64,000 bases of DNA from FEN-1219 sp964503125 (lineage in GTDB: Bacteria; Pseudomonadota; Gammaproteobacteria; Steroidobacterales; Rariloculaceae): NCBI GenBank assembly GCA_964503125.1, contig CAZCZE010000041.1, positions 1-64,000 of the forward strand. The letters run 5' to 3'. This document shows positions 1-11,074 of the stretch, one piece after another; the first letter of the stretch is position 1, and each line of letters opens with the position of its first letter. The position numbers and the translations under genes are program-made. The notes below the pieces were generated by a model that saw only the letters and a list, made by a program, of their open reading frames with translations, was not told the DNA's origin and ran no database searches.

Positions 1-1
1 G

Positions 2-2149
<2,148 letters not shown>

Positions 2150-2235
2150 CCGCGCGCCACGGCCGTTCCGCGCTGGCGCCGTCGGTTCGTGCCGGCATAC
2201 GATGCCTGGCAGTATCCTAAGAGAGGCTCGCGGCC

Positions 2236-2769
2236 ATGCGTTCGAGAACCACGCTTCTGTCGGCACTCATCGGCTGCGTCGCGCTCGGCGGCGCCGTGGC
2301 GCAGCAGGGCGGCGCGCCGGCCGCGGCCGGCGGCGACGACGTCGCGGCGCTGCGTGCCGAGATCGAGCGACTCAAGAGCATCGTGCCGGGGCAAGCCTTC
2401 GCGATGACGCAGGTCGGCTACAACTTCAACAACCTCTGGTTCGCGGCGCACGCCGAGAACTGGCCGCTCGCGCAGTTCTACTTCAACGAGACGCGCGTCC
2501 GCCTGCGCTGGGCGCTGCGCATCACGCCCGTGCGCAAGATCTCCACGGGCGACCTCGAGCTTCAGCCGTTCCTCGACGCGATCGAGAAGGACCCGTTCAC
2601 GAAGCTCGGCGAGGCCGTCACCGCGAAGAACGTAGCGCAGCTCGAGGGCGCGTACCGCGCCACGCTCGAGAGTTGCCATGCGTGCCATGCCGCGAGCGAG
2701 AAGGCATATCTCGAGCTGCAAGTGCCGGCGGTCCCTGCGGAGCCGCTGATTCGGTTCGCACCGCACTGA
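2236..2769 (+). CDS. Secreted small protein with a C-terminal heme c motif
   Basis: The product is 177 residues and begins with a Sec signal peptide (residues 1-22, ending near AVAQ), so it should be periplasmic. Near the C-terminus there is one c-type heme site, C147-H-A-C150-H151, in a helical context (ESCHACHAASEKAYLEL). The position of the heme site close to the C-terminus resembles cytochrome c' / c556-like four-helix proteins, and the length is only slightly above that class, but I cannot assign it firmly. An alternative is a non-heme protein with a chance CxxCH, although the conserved spacing after a long helix argues against that. The gene lies 86 bp after uvrA on the same strand. The start ATG at 2236 follows a short GAGAGGCTC purine stretch. 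Confidence 0.75.
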   Translation: MRSRTTLLSALIGCVALGGAVAQQGGAPAAAGGDDVAALRAEIERLKSIVPGQAFAMTQVGYNFNNLWFAAHAENWPLAQFYFNETRVRLRWALRITPVRKISTGDLELQPFLDAIEKDPFTKLGEAVTAKNVAQLEGAYRATLESCHACHAASEKAYLELQVPAVPAEPLIRFAPH

Positions 2770-2796
2770 GCTCGCGGCGCGAAGTCGATTCGAGCA

Positions 2797-3621
2797 CTAC
2801 TTCTTCTTCGCGAGCACGCCGTCGCCGCTCCGCTCGGTGGCGAATCCCGCTAGCCCCAAGCGTTGGCTCACTTCAGCGGCAAGGTCGCGCCCCGCGCTCA
2901 CGCTGTTCGGCGCGCCGGTGTAGTGGAACAACGGCGCGCCGCGTTTCAGCACTCGCGCGAGCTCACCGTAAAAGGATTGCGAATAGAGCTCGCCCGCGAT
3001 TCCGAAGCGCGGCGGATCGTGCAAAGCGGCGTCGAACGAATCGGGCGGCAGCGCGGCGATCGCGACCACCACGTCGGCGTTCGTCAGGGTCAACGGCGGT
3101 ACCGTGCTCGGCGACCACGGATTCAAGCTCCGCAACCACAGCACGTCGGCGCTCTTCTCGAATGACGAGATCTCCTTCGCCTCCCCCCGCATGCAGAACG
3201 CGGCGAAGTAACCGAGACCGCCGCACGTGTCGAGGATCCTTTTGCCCTGCGGCTCGATGAGCGCGACCTTGCGCTCCGCGTCCGCGTACGGCGACACGTG
3301 CGCCGTCGGCAGCATCTTGATGCCGTCGATCTCGAATGTCGGCGGGCCCCAGTCGGTGGGTACCAGCTTGGTCAGCGACGTGGTGAAGCGCGACACCGGC
3401 TCGAACTCGCTGCCGGTCCAGTGATAGATCGTGCGGTCTTTGCAGCGCTTCAGATGCGTGAACCGCTGGCCGGCAAAGGTCCAACCGTCCGTGTCGACCC
3501 CCACGGTCACGCTCGTCCGCTCCAAATCCAGCGAGCATTCGACCGTTGCGCTACCCGCCCGAGCCGCGGCGAGCAGAGCATCATGCACTTTCCGTGTGAG
3601 GAGCGGCCCCGTCATCGGCAT
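2797..3621 (-). CDS. SAM-dependent methyltransferase, COG2521-like (archaeal-type)
   Basis: This 274-residue protein has a class I Rossmann methyltransferase core in its second half. Motif I is ILDTCGGLGYFA (D131), an acidic residue follows at SFEKS near 155, then LNPWSP, and the motif IV equivalent is HDPPRFGIAGELYSQ at 201-215, followed by FYGELARVLKRG and LFHYTG. This combination, DTC-GLGY plus HDPPRF plus LFHY, is the pattern I know from the predicted archaeal methyltransferase family COG2521; the substrate there is unknown. The first 110 residues form a separate beta-rich region. It begins four bases after the stop of the PhoD-like gene on the same strand, so the two are probably co-transcribed. 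ATG at 3621 is used; a second ATG two codons in is possible. Confidence 0.75.
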   Translation of the reverse strand: MPMTGPLLTRKVHDALLAAARAGSATVECSLDLERTSVTVGVDTDGWTFAGQRFTHLKRCKDRTIYHWTGSEFEPVSRFTTSLTKLVPTDWGPPTFEIDGIKMLPTAHVSPYADAERKVALIEPQGKRILDTCGGLGYFAAFCMRGEAKEISSFEKSADVLWLRSLNPWSPSTVPPLTLTNADVVVAIAALPPDSFDAALHDPPRFGIAGELYSQSFYGELARVLKRGAPLFHYTGAPNSVSAGRDLAAEVSQRLGLAGFATERSGDGVLAKKK

Positions 3622-3625
3622 CGAG

Positions 3626-5323
3626 TCACTCGCTCCAAATGAACTGGTTGTCGCTCAGTACGTAGCGCTTGCTGAAGAACACCTCGCCGTTATCGCTGCG
3701 CCGATAGTCGGCGCGGAGACTCCAGTTGTTGTTCGGCGTCGCATCTCGCGTATCGACGGACACGACACAAAAATTGGCGTAAGAGCCGTCTTTTGGATCG
3801 ACGCCTCGGCTAAAGCGGCGCTCACGGGTAATGGAACGGCTCTTGGTTCCGCGGCGTGGCATCGCGAGGCCCGACGACACGAGCTCCGGAGCGACGATGC
3901 CCGGCGCAAGCTCGTCCTCGTAGATCTCCGCTCGGTGCGCATCGCCCGAGAGTAGAACCAAACCCCGTATTCGCCCGTCCGCGACGCGGGCCGCGAGGTC
4001 GCCGAAAAATCCCGTGCGCTCCGCCGCGTAAAGCGGGAAAAAAAGGAGGCGCTCCGCGTAGGAATCGCTTTGGTCCATCGAGTGCCATGGGCCGCCCGAG
4101 ACGAGAACAACGAGCCGCGGGCCCAGCGCGGCCGCCCGCGAATCGATCGCGCTGAGGACAAGATCGCACTGACCCCGGCCGAAGAACTCGCCGAACACCT
4201 TCCGGTTGAAACGACCGTCCAGCAAATAGAAATCCGCTCGGCCGATCGAGAGGCGGCTCGTCAAGCCAAACCTCCGCCAGGTCGGCCCCAGGTCGGGGTT
4301 GGCCCAATACGATAGGAAGATGTCGCGAGCTGCATCCCGGCGCGGGAACGCCTCGCCGATCGAGTTGTTGCCGGCGAAATCATGGTCGTCCCACACGGCC
4401 ATCGTCGGCAGACGCCGGGCCATCCGGAGGAACTTCGGATGGAGGCGCGAAGAGAGGTGAGCGGCGCTCACCGCTCGCTCGACGTCGTTGGCGGCGCCGG
4501 GATTCCCCGTGCGGAGCACGTCGTTGTCGTAAAAATAGAACGTATCGCCGAGGTGCAGGAAGAAGCGCAGATCGTCCGCTCGCTCCCGCAACTGCTCCCA
4601 ACCGTCTTGGGCGGTGTCGAACTTGTTGCGAACGCAGGAACCGAACGCGAACGAGAACGCGGATCCCTGATTCTCGGGTGGGAACGTCCGGAGTCGCCCG
4701 TCAGTGTTCGGAATCGGCACGCCGGCTCGAACGAGCTCATAGTCGTACGTCGTGTCGGAAGCGAGACCCTCGAACTCGATCACGGCCGTCGGTGCCGCCA
4801 CCGCGGACCGAACCAAGGTCGGACCGCTCGGGGGCGTAAGGCGGGCTTCGACCGATCCGGGCTGCTCGAGCCGAACTTGAATCCGCGCGAAGTCTTGACC
4901 CAGCCCACCGAGCACGGGGCCGACGATGCGGTCGCTGGTCCACGTTCGTTGTCCCAGTACCGCCGCGCCGCTGTCCAGAAATTGATTGATCGCCGCGTTC
5001 CGAAAGATTTCGACGCCATTGGCGAACAACTTGACGCCGCCAAGCGCCCAGCCGTTGTCGCCGTCCTTGCGGATCGTGATGCGCTCGATGTCATCAGGCG
5101 TGACGGCAGGCGAAAGGTCGGCCGGCAGCGGCAGCATGTACCTCCGCCGCGCACCGCGCTCGAAGGGGCGCGCGCGCGCCCTCTCGCCTTTATGGTCGAG
5201 ACGCAGATCCGTCACAATGTCGACGCCCGAGCGGAGCCGCACGCTGCAGTACACTGCGTCGTCAGTGCCGCCGTGCGGCATGTCAGCCGTGTGGATCTCT
5301 ACTTCGATGGAGGTGATGGGCAT
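3626..5323 (-). CDS. PhoD-like metallophosphatase with an N-terminal PLAT-like domain
   Basis: The 565-residue protein combines a beta-rich N-terminus (residues 1-115; EIHTADMPHGGTDDAVY is typical of PLAT/LH2 domains) with a PhoD-type calcineurin-like phosphoesterase. Metal-site motifs are FAFGSCVRN, LHLGDTFYFYDND, VWDDHDFAGNNS and LLSGDAHRAEIYEDE, the expected order for alkaline phosphatase D. The likely activity is phosphomono- or diester hydrolysis. No Tat or Sec signal is visible, unlike classical secreted PhoD, so the protein may be cytoplasmic or exported by another route. It is followed directly by the methyltransferase gene. The start at 5323 has only a weak purine-rich site upstream. 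Confidence 0.85.
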   Translation of the reverse strand: MPITSIEVEIHTADMPHGGTDDAVYCSVRLRSGVDIVTDLRLDHKGERARARPFERGARRRYMLPLPADLSPAVTPDDIERITIRKDGDNGWALGGVKLFANGVEIFRNAAINQFLDSGAAVLGQRTWTSDRIVGPVLGGLGQDFARIQVRLEQPGSVEARLTPPSGPTLVRSAVAAPTAVIEFEGLASDTTYDYELVRAGVPIPNTDGRLRTFPPENQGSAFSFAFGSCVRNKFDTAQDGWEQLRERADDLRFFLHLGDTFYFYDNDVLRTGNPGAANDVERAVSAAHLSSRLHPKFLRMARRLPTMAVWDDHDFAGNNSIGEAFPRRDAARDIFLSYWANPDLGPTWRRFGLTSRLSIGRADFYLLDGRFNRKVFGEFFGRGQCDLVLSAIDSRAAALGPRLVVLVSGGPWHSMDQSDSYAERLLFFPLYAAERTGFFGDLAARVADGRIRGLVLLSGDAHRAEIYEDELAPGIVAPELVSSGLAMPRRGTKSRSITRERRFSRGVDPKDGSYANFCVVSVDTRDATPNNNWSLRADYRRSDNGEVFFSKRYVLSDNQFIWSE

Positions 5324-5421
5324 GCCGGGGACCTACGTTCTGCCCACGGGGAGCGCGTTGCGATCGGCGGCGCGAGGGATGCCTGTGCCGCGCGCATGCG
5401 CGCGGCACACCGCCGCGGGCG

Positions 5422-5907
5422 TTACGGGTGCGGGAGCGTCGCGGCTCCCTTGGCTAGCTCCATGAGCTCGAGCACGTTGCCGTCGGGGTCGACCACGGTC
5501 GCGATCTTCACGGGCATCCCACCGATCGGGACCGTAACCACTTCGCCCTGCATCGTGGCGCCTGCGGTTTTCGCGGCTGCAACAGTGGCCGCGAGGTCCG
5601 ATACGTGGAAGATCGCGTGCGCCATCGCGTGCTTGCCGTCGCCGGGCTCGCGACGCTGGACGAGAAACTCGGGCGATGTGCCGGCCTTGGCCGCGGCGAC
5701 AGTGGCGCCGTAGCGCATGATGATTTCCGTCACGGGCTCCCCAACGCGGTCGATCTCCTTGAGACCGAACGCCGCGCCGTAGAACTTCGCGAGCGCGACG
5801 ACATCGTTCGCGCCCAGTCGAACCGCCAGCACCGTGACGTCCGCCTGAGCCAACGTCACCCAAGTCGCCGCGGTGAGCCCCAGTAACGCCGTTATCGCTC
5901 GTCGCAT
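5422..5907 (-). CDS. Secreted VOC-fold (glyoxalase/bleomycin-resistance-like) protein
   Basis: The 161-residue product starts with a signal peptide (MRRAITALLGLTAATWVTLAQA), then a single vicinal-oxygen-chelate module of about 130 residues with the usual paired beta-alpha-beta-beta-beta pattern: LGANDVVALAKFYGAAFGLKEI, then HAIFHVSDLAATVAAAKTAGATM and ATVVDPDGNVLELMEL. The PDGN-xLELME ending is typical of glyoxalase-like domains. VOC proteins normally bind a metal and act on small molecules; export to the periplasm is less usual. The substrate is unknown. A purine stretch (AGGAGAACAAC in the sense strand) precedes the ATG at 5907. Confidence 0.85.
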   Translation of the reverse strand: MRRAITALLGLTAATWVTLAQADVTVLAVRLGANDVVALAKFYGAAFGLKEIDRVGEPVTEIIMRYGATVAAAKAGTSPEFLVQRREPGDGKHAMAHAIFHVSDLAATVAAAKTAGATMQGEVVTVPIGGMPVKIATVVDPDGNVLELMELAKGAATLPHP

Positions 5908-5991
5908 GTGTTGTTCTCCTGAAAGTGATCGGATGACGCTCGGACGTGCTCGTCTTGCGCCGCTGGATGATACGCCGAAAACTGCGTTCTT

Positions 5992-8457
5992 CTACTCCGC
6001 CCGCAACGCCGTCATCGGATCGATGCGCGCCGCTCGCCGCGCAGGCCCGTAGCACGCGAGCAATGCCGCGGCCCCGAGCACCACGATGGTGATGGCGAAG
6101 CTCGCGGGATCGGTCGGACCTACGCCGAACAGCAGCCCGCGCAGCACCCGAGCCCCGGCCAACGCTGCGACGACACCGAGCGCAATGCCCAGGCCAGCGA
6201 GCCACATGCCCTGCCCCACGACGAGCCGCAGCAGCGCCGCAGGGCGCGCGCCGAGCGCGAGCCGCACGCCGAGCTCGCCGACTCGCTGCGCGACGACGTA
6301 CGACAGCACGCCGTGAATCCCGAGCGCACCGAGCAGCAGCGCCACGACGGCGAAGAACGTCGCGAGCTGCGACGTGAAGCGCGGCTGCCCGACGCTCGCG
6401 TTCACGATGTCTTCCATGAGCTGACCGTTGATCGGCGGCAACGCGGTATCCGCCTCGCGCACCGCGCCGTTCACCGTCGCCGCGAGGGCAAGCGGATCCC
6501 CCGACGCGCGCACGACGATCGCCATGTAGCGGCCGCCTTGGTCCCGCGGCATCTGCGCATGCGGCAGGAAAATCTGCGGTCGCTGGACTCCCTGCGCACC
6601 CTGCGCAAGCGTGCTCTTGACGACACCCACGATCGTGATCCACTGGGGCGGGGCGTCGGGGTTCTGCAGCGATCCGTAGCGAATACGCCGGCCGAGCGGA
6701 CTCTCGTCCGGCCAGTAGAGCCTCACGGCCTCTTCGTTGATGACGGCAACCCACGGAGCGTCGCGCTGATCGCTCGCCTCGATCGACCGGCCCGCGACCA
6801 CGGGAATCCCCATCGTTTCGAAGTAGCCCGGCGTCGCCATCACCTCGCCGGCGTTCCACCCTTGTTCGCCCGGCTGCGGCCGCGGCCGGCCCTCGATGAT
6901 GAAATCGTTGAGCCCGCCGAAAGCGCCCTGGAGCGGCAGCGCCGAGATCGCGCCCGCCGACTCCACGCCCGGCAGCGCGGCGACTCTCTCGAGCAGCGAC
7001 GCGTAGAAGTTGCGCACGTCCGCAGGGGCCGGATAGGTCGTTCCCGGCAACGCCTGTCCGACCGTGTACACACCCTCGCCGTCGAAGCCGAGATCGACGG
7101 AGCGAATGTTCTCGTAGCTGCGCAGCAGCAGACCGGCGCCGGCGACGAGCATCACGCTCAACGCAACCTCCGCGACCACGAACGCGCGCATCAAGCGAGA
7201 CCCGCCGCCGATGACGCCGCGCGTCTGTGCGCGCAGCGCGATCTCGGGCGACGAGGAGGCCGCCCGCAGCGCAGGCAGGAGCCCGAACAGCAGCGCGGTG
7301 AAGGCTGTTACCGCCGTCGCGAACGCGAGCGCGCGCCAGTCGAGCGCGATCGCCTCCGCGCGCGGCAGCGTGCCGGGGTAGAGGCTCAACAGGCCGTCGA
7401 GGAACCCGATCGCGGCGGTGACACCGAGCACGCCGCCGGCGAGCGCGAGTAGCACGCTCTCGGTGAGCAAATGCCCGACGAGCCGCGCGCGTCCCGCGCC
7501 GAGCGCGAGTCGCACGGCAAGCTCGCGCCGGCGGCTTTCGCCGCGCGCGAGCAGCAGGCTCGCGAGGTTGGCGCAGATGACGAGCAATACGAGGCCCACG
7601 GCGCCGAGCAGCATCTTGAGCTGCGGCCCGACGGTGCCGACGATTTCCTCCATGAAGGGGCGCAGCCACACGAAGTGGCCTTCATAGTGGTTGTAGGTCT
7701 CTCTCCAACTGGCGCCCAACGTGCGCGCCTCGGCGACCGCCTCGGCGAACGTGGCGCCGGGCGCCAGCCGCCCGACCGCCGACCAGTTATGGCTCTGGCG
7801 CTGGCCCCACAGTGGGTTCGCGGAATCGATGATCGCGTTGCGCCACCAACGCGCACTCGCGTCGGGAAAGACGAAGCCCGCCGGCATGATGCCGACGACC
7901 TCGCACGGCGCGCCGTCCAAGCGTACGCTGCGGCCGACCGCGCTCGGGTCGCCGCCGAACACATCGACCCACACGCCGTGGCCCAAGACGACGACGCACG
8001 GCGCGCCCGGTTGATCCTCGCCGTCGCGGAACGTTCGCCCCATGGCGGGCTGCACGCCGAGCGTCGTGAACAGATTCGCAGTGGCCTGCACGTGGAACCC
8101 GCGGATCGGCTCCATGGCGGCATCGTCAGTCGTGAACGTCACCCCGGCCCGGTTGTATGCGGCGACCTCTTCGAGCGCGCGCGTCTGCGCGCGATAGTCG
8201 ATGAACTCCGGACCGGAGAGCGGGAATTGCGGGAAGTCGTAGCCGCTCGACGCTTCGTAGCGCGTCCAGACGGCGGCCACGCGATCGGCGTCAGCAAACG
8301 GCAGCGGCCGCAACAGCACGCTGTTGACGATCGTGAAGATCGCGGTCGCCGCACCGACGCCTAGTGCCAGCGTGGCGATGGCGGTCAGTGAGAAGCCCGG
8401 TGCGCGCGCGAGGACGCGGAGCGCGTGGCGGATGTTGCGGAAGATAGTTGTGATCAT
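5992..8457 (-). CDS. Orphan MacB/FtsX-type ABC permease (ADOP family), copy 1
   Basis: This is an 821-residue inner-membrane protein of the type called acidobacterial duplicated orphan permease: two MacB periplasmic-core plus FtsX units fused in one chain, with no ATPase encoded beside it. The N-terminal helix is preceded by RNIRHALRVLARAPGFSLTAI and carries the family phrase LALGVGAATAIFTIVNSVLLRPLPF; the first FtsX unit has LLVICANLASLLLARGESRRRELAVRLALGAGR, and the C-terminal unit ends in ARRAARIDPMTALRAE. The start is placed at ATG 8457 (MITTIFRN) instead of 8505 because the family begins there. The transported substrate is unknown. Four further copies and one remnant occur in the window. 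Confidence 0.9.
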   Translation of the reverse strand: MITTIFRNIRHALRVLARAPGFSLTAIATLALGVGAATAIFTIVNSVLLRPLPFADADRVAAVWTRYEASSGYDFPQFPLSGPEFIDYRAQTRALEEVAAYNRAGVTFTTDDAAMEPIRGFHVQATANLFTTLGVQPAMGRTFRDGEDQPGAPCVVVLGHGVWVDVFGGDPSAVGRSVRLDGAPCEVVGIMPAGFVFPDASARWWRNAIIDSANPLWGQRQSHNWSAVGRLAPGATFAEAVAEARTLGASWRETYNHYEGHFVWLRPFMEEIVGTVGPQLKMLLGAVGLVLLVICANLASLLLARGESRRRELAVRLALGAGRARLVGHLLTESVLLALAGGVLGVTAAIGFLDGLLSLYPGTLPRAEAIALDWRALAFATAVTAFTALLFGLLPALRAASSSPEIALRAQTRGVIGGGSRLMRAFVVAEVALSVMLVAGAGLLLRSYENIRSVDLGFDGEGVYTVGQALPGTTYPAPADVRNFYASLLERVAALPGVESAGAISALPLQGAFGGLNDFIIEGRPRPQPGEQGWNAGEVMATPGYFETMGIPVVAGRSIEASDQRDAPWVAVINEEAVRLYWPDESPLGRRIRYGSLQNPDAPPQWITIVGVVKSTLAQGAQGVQRPQIFLPHAQMPRDQGGRYMAIVVRASGDPLALAATVNGAVREADTALPPINGQLMEDIVNASVGQPRFTSQLATFFAVVALLLGALGIHGVLSYVVAQRVGELGVRLALGARPAALLRLVVGQGMWLAGLGIALGVVAALAGARVLRGLLFGVGPTDPASFAITIVVLGAAALLACYGPARRAARIDPMTALRAE

Positions 8458-8630
8458 AGGCGGCGTGCCTCCCCCTGCCCAAGCGCAAGCCTCGATGAAA
8501 GGCAAAGCAACCGGCGTGCCAACTCGGACGGGAGTTCTAAGTCGCTGTTTTTGAAGCGCGGCGCGCGGAGCTGGTCATCGGCCGAGGAGCGAACCGTCCC
8601 AGAAACGAGCACAGGTGCCGCTTTCGGGAC

Positions 8631-8762
8631 GGACAGGCGACCGGCCACACGCCGCGCTCCGACCGGGCGCCCGACAGCGGCACGCAGACGCCGATCCGCG
8701 GGCTGTTCGCGCAAGTGCCCGAATCGGGCGGCTACGAGCTCGGCCGTTTCGCTCTCGCGGAA
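8631..8762 (+). pseudogene. Decayed uvrA fragment
   Basis: Read in the frame of base 8637, this stretch gives a translation that lines up with UvrA just after the second Walker A: GHTPRSDRAPDSG, TPIRGLFAQVPES, then YELGRF. The intact gene at 1350-1480 reads GRTPRSNPATYSG, TPIRELFAQVPES, YEPGRF. A small deletion between PES and GYE and several substitutions separate the two. Nothing UvrA-like can be followed on either side, so it is a scrap of about 40 codons without start or function. It lies in the 390-bp stretch (8458-8848) between the permease start and the HNH-type gene; the remainder of that stretch shows no other gene. It may derive from this genome's own uvrA or from another uvrA. Confidence 0.7.
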
Positions 8763-8848
8763 CTGTGTCGAGAGCGGCCGAGACAACACGCCCTCGACGC
8801 CGCTTCTGGCGATTGACGACGCGCACTTCTCCAGGGGACACCGCAGGT

Positions 8849-9586
8849 CTAGGTCGACGGCGCCGCTGGTGTTTCTTCTTCACCGAAATTGTCGGCGATG
8901 CGCAGCTTGCTTGTAGCTGTGGAGGGGTGCCACGTCCCGCGCATGCCTTCGCGATCCTCCCACTTGGGCTCTGCGTACACGACGCGGACGCTGACATAGT
9001 TGAGCGCGTAGAGCCACGTCGCGTACACCGTACGTCCAGTTTGCTCCCCGTCCAACGCGTATATCTGCGAGTTGGTGAGCACTCTGACGTCGTCGTTGAA
9101 GGCCGGACAGATGGCAACGTGAACGTTAGGGTGAGGATGACGTTTCAAGATCGCTGTGCGAAAAGGATCGAGGTCGATCACCGCGGCTGCCTCCATCACT
9201 TTGCAGCCAAACGCCTTAACGAAGTACAGGTGAATGTCGAGCAACGACTGCCGAACCTTGCCCTCAAACAGGTCGATCAACCTGATGATCTGATTCGCTT
9301 GCAGCGGTTGCCGCTGGCGGCCGAGGTGATCGGACAGGTGCTGCCACGCGATATCGTACGGCTGCGTGCGCTCGTTATTGCACTTGGCGCACATCGGCGC
9401 ATCGGAGTGTAGCAGCTTCGACTTGAGCCCGCGAACAGGAATGTTCCTCGCCGCAGCGGTGTGCATGAACAGCGGGTGCGCGGCCGAAACGGCCCCTAGC
9501 GCGGAGCGAATATCGGACTGCTTGATCAGGTGCTCGCCACTGTTCGCCGGATCGCCGCAAATCCAGCACACGAATTGGGTACTCAT
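8849..9586 (-). CDS. HNH-type zinc-ribbon protein (putative nuclease)
   Basis: The 245-residue protein opens with a treble-clef/HNH-like cysteine pattern: C7-W-I-C10, E18-H19, then C66-A-K-C69-N70-N71. The order CxxC ... EH ... CxxCN is that of HNH endonucleases that carry a structural zinc; the rest (residues 80-245) is mixed alpha/beta without a motif I recognise. DNA or RNA cleavage is therefore inferred, not shown. Start ATG 9586 (MSTQFVCWICG) is chosen over 9652 because the fold begins at once. It is divergent from the SIR2 gene with 153 bp between the two starts, a region that should hold both promoters. Base composition is lower in GC than the flanks, as in the following operon. Confidence 0.6.
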   Translation of the reverse strand: MSTQFVCWICGDPANSGEHLIKQSDIRSALGAVSAAHPLFMHTAAARNIPVRGLKSKLLHSDAPMCAKCNNERTQPYDIAWQHLSDHLGRQRQPLQANQIIRLIDLFEGKVRQSLLDIHLYFVKAFGCKVMEAAAVIDLDPFRTAILKRHPHPNVHVAICPAFNDDVRVLTNSQIYALDGEQTGRTVYATWLYALNYVSVRVVYAEPKWEDREGMRGTWHPSTATSKLRIADNFGEEETPAAPST

Positions 9587-9739
9587 GGTCGAGCGATTCT
9601 TTGCGGGTGTCGGGAACGTGACGACTTTCTCGCGGAGGGCTCTGTTCCACAAGTGGTATTGGCGGCCGGACCGGCGTAGTGTTTGCGCGTTCTAAGTATC
9701 GAGCCCCAAAGGACACGGAAGATTGGCTTTCGCTTGACC

Positions 9740-11074
9740 ATGCAACCAAGGGTTCTCGCAGAGCCGACCGTGACGCGACTGCTCCAGGCTATCGAAGCAA
9801 GTTCGCTCGTTCTTCTTTGTGGTGCGGGGTTGTCGAGAGCTGCGCCCAGCAACCTTCCCTCAGCCGTCCACGTCGCGAATATTTGTTACGACAAATACGC
9901 TCCAATACAAGAGCTTCCCGCCGCTCTCCGGGGAGATATCGACAAGTTGGCAGCCTTTTTTTTCGATGGAAAACAGTTTGAACCGGTTTTCATTCGCACG
10001 TTGGTTCCATGGGCAGAACTCGTCGGGCCGCCGAACATTGGGCATGCTGCGATCGCGGACCTGTTGATTTGCCGGGCTGCTCTAACTGCAGTGTCCGCGA
10101 ACTTCGATCCGCTAATAGAATTTTGGGCCACGGCCCGCAAGGTGGACTTGCGAGGGGCGCTAACCGGCGAAGAAGCGATCGAGTTTGCGAGCAAGACGAG
10201 TCCGCTCTTGAAGTTTCACGGATGCCTTCTCCGCGAGCGCGACCACACAATATGGACGCATCAGCAACTACTATCCACGCCAATCAAGGACAGGGTGCAA
10301 AGTTGCTCAGACTGGATGCGTCTGCACCTTGCGGGAAAGGACATCCTTGTTCTCGGATTTTGGTCCGATTGGGGCTACTTGAACGATGTACTTGCCGCAG
10401 CCCTCAATGGAAAGCCCGCTAGTTCTGTGACGGTAATCGATCCGTCGCCGACAAAGGACTTGGAAACCAAAGCGCCAAAGCTGTGGAAAGCTCTCAACGA
10501 ACTTAGCCACGGATTCGAACATGTAAAGGCGTCCGCCGATGAGGCTCTCCGAGAGGTCCGCGCAGCCTACTCGCGCGCGTGGCTGCGCAAACTGTACGCA
10601 CTGGGAGCGCCGCTAATGCAGGCGCTCGGTAAGGGTATGCCACCACAGCTCTTGCCAGACATATTGGAGTGCGAGGAGTTGTACGATCTGCGACGGGACG
10701 CCGAAGGGGTCTCATACGATCGCGCCGCAGCGCAAAAAGAGCCGCCCCGCCACCTCGCCCAGTGCGCGCTGGCCCACCTGCTGCTCTTGGCGAGCGGCGC
10801 GGTGCGGGATGGCGCCTGGTTCAAGAAGGCAGAGCTAGTGATTCGAGCAGTCAACGGTGCTGGGCGCCCGATCAACGATGTACGGGACGAGCACAACGAG
10901 CCGGCAGTACTAAGCCAACCAGACATTGTCCTCTGCGCAGGTGCAATCGACCTTGGCCTGCCAGCCCGAGTCGTGCCGGAAGGATCTGGCGCCAGCATTC
11001 TGCGGCCCAAGCGCGGAGGAACAGCAAAATGGCTTACGTTGGAGGCGGCACGCCAGGAGTTAGTCCTTGATTGA
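9740..11074 (+). CDS. SIR2-domain effector, probable LmuA of a Lamassu-Sir2 system
   Basis: The 444-residue protein has a SIR2-like N-terminal half: LVLLCGAGLSRA (G28-A-G-L-S32) for NAD binding, SANFDPLIE with N121, and LKFHGC with H160 at the usual catalytic histidine position, followed by ILVLGFWSDWGYLNDVL. Bacterial SIR2 domains of this type in anti-phage systems deplete NAD+ and stop growth. The C-terminal half (from about 250) is alpha-helical and unassigned. It is the first gene of a three-gene operon whose other members match the LmuC-like and LmuB parts of Lamassu. ATG 9740 is preferred to the TTG at 9683, which would add 19 poorly convincing residues. The reading frame overlaps the next gene by 8 bases. 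Confidence 0.7.
   Translation: MQPRVLAEPTVTRLLQAIEASSLVLLCGAGLSRAAPSNLPSAVHVANICYDKYAPIQELPAALRGDIDKLAAFFFDGKQFEPVFIRTLVPWAELVGPPNIGHAAIADLLICRAALTAVSANFDPLIEFWATARKVDLRGALTGEEAIEFASKTSPLLKFHGCLLRERDHTIWTHQQLLSTPIKDRVQSCSDWMRLHLAGKDILVLGFWSDWGYLNDVLAAALNGKPASSVTVIDPSPTKDLETKAPKLWKALNELSHGFEHVKASADEALREVRAAYSRAWLRKLYALGAPLMQALGKGMPPQLLPDILECEELYDLRRDAEGVSYDRAAAQKEPPRHLAQCALAHLLLLASGAVRDGAWFKKAELVIRAVNGAGRPINDVRDEHNEPAVLSQPDIVLCAGAIDLGLPARVVPEGSGASILRPKRGGTAKWLTLEAARQELVLD

Noticed and set aside
4382..5713. A 443-residue plus-strand frame over the PhoD-like gene.
   Set aside because: Low-complexity R/A/G composition and complete overlap with conserved phosphatase motifs.
5333..7669. A 778-residue open frame on the minus strand over the VOC gene and the permease.
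   Set aside because: It is arginine/alanine-rich and overlaps two genes with clear families in another frame; a GC-driven shadow.
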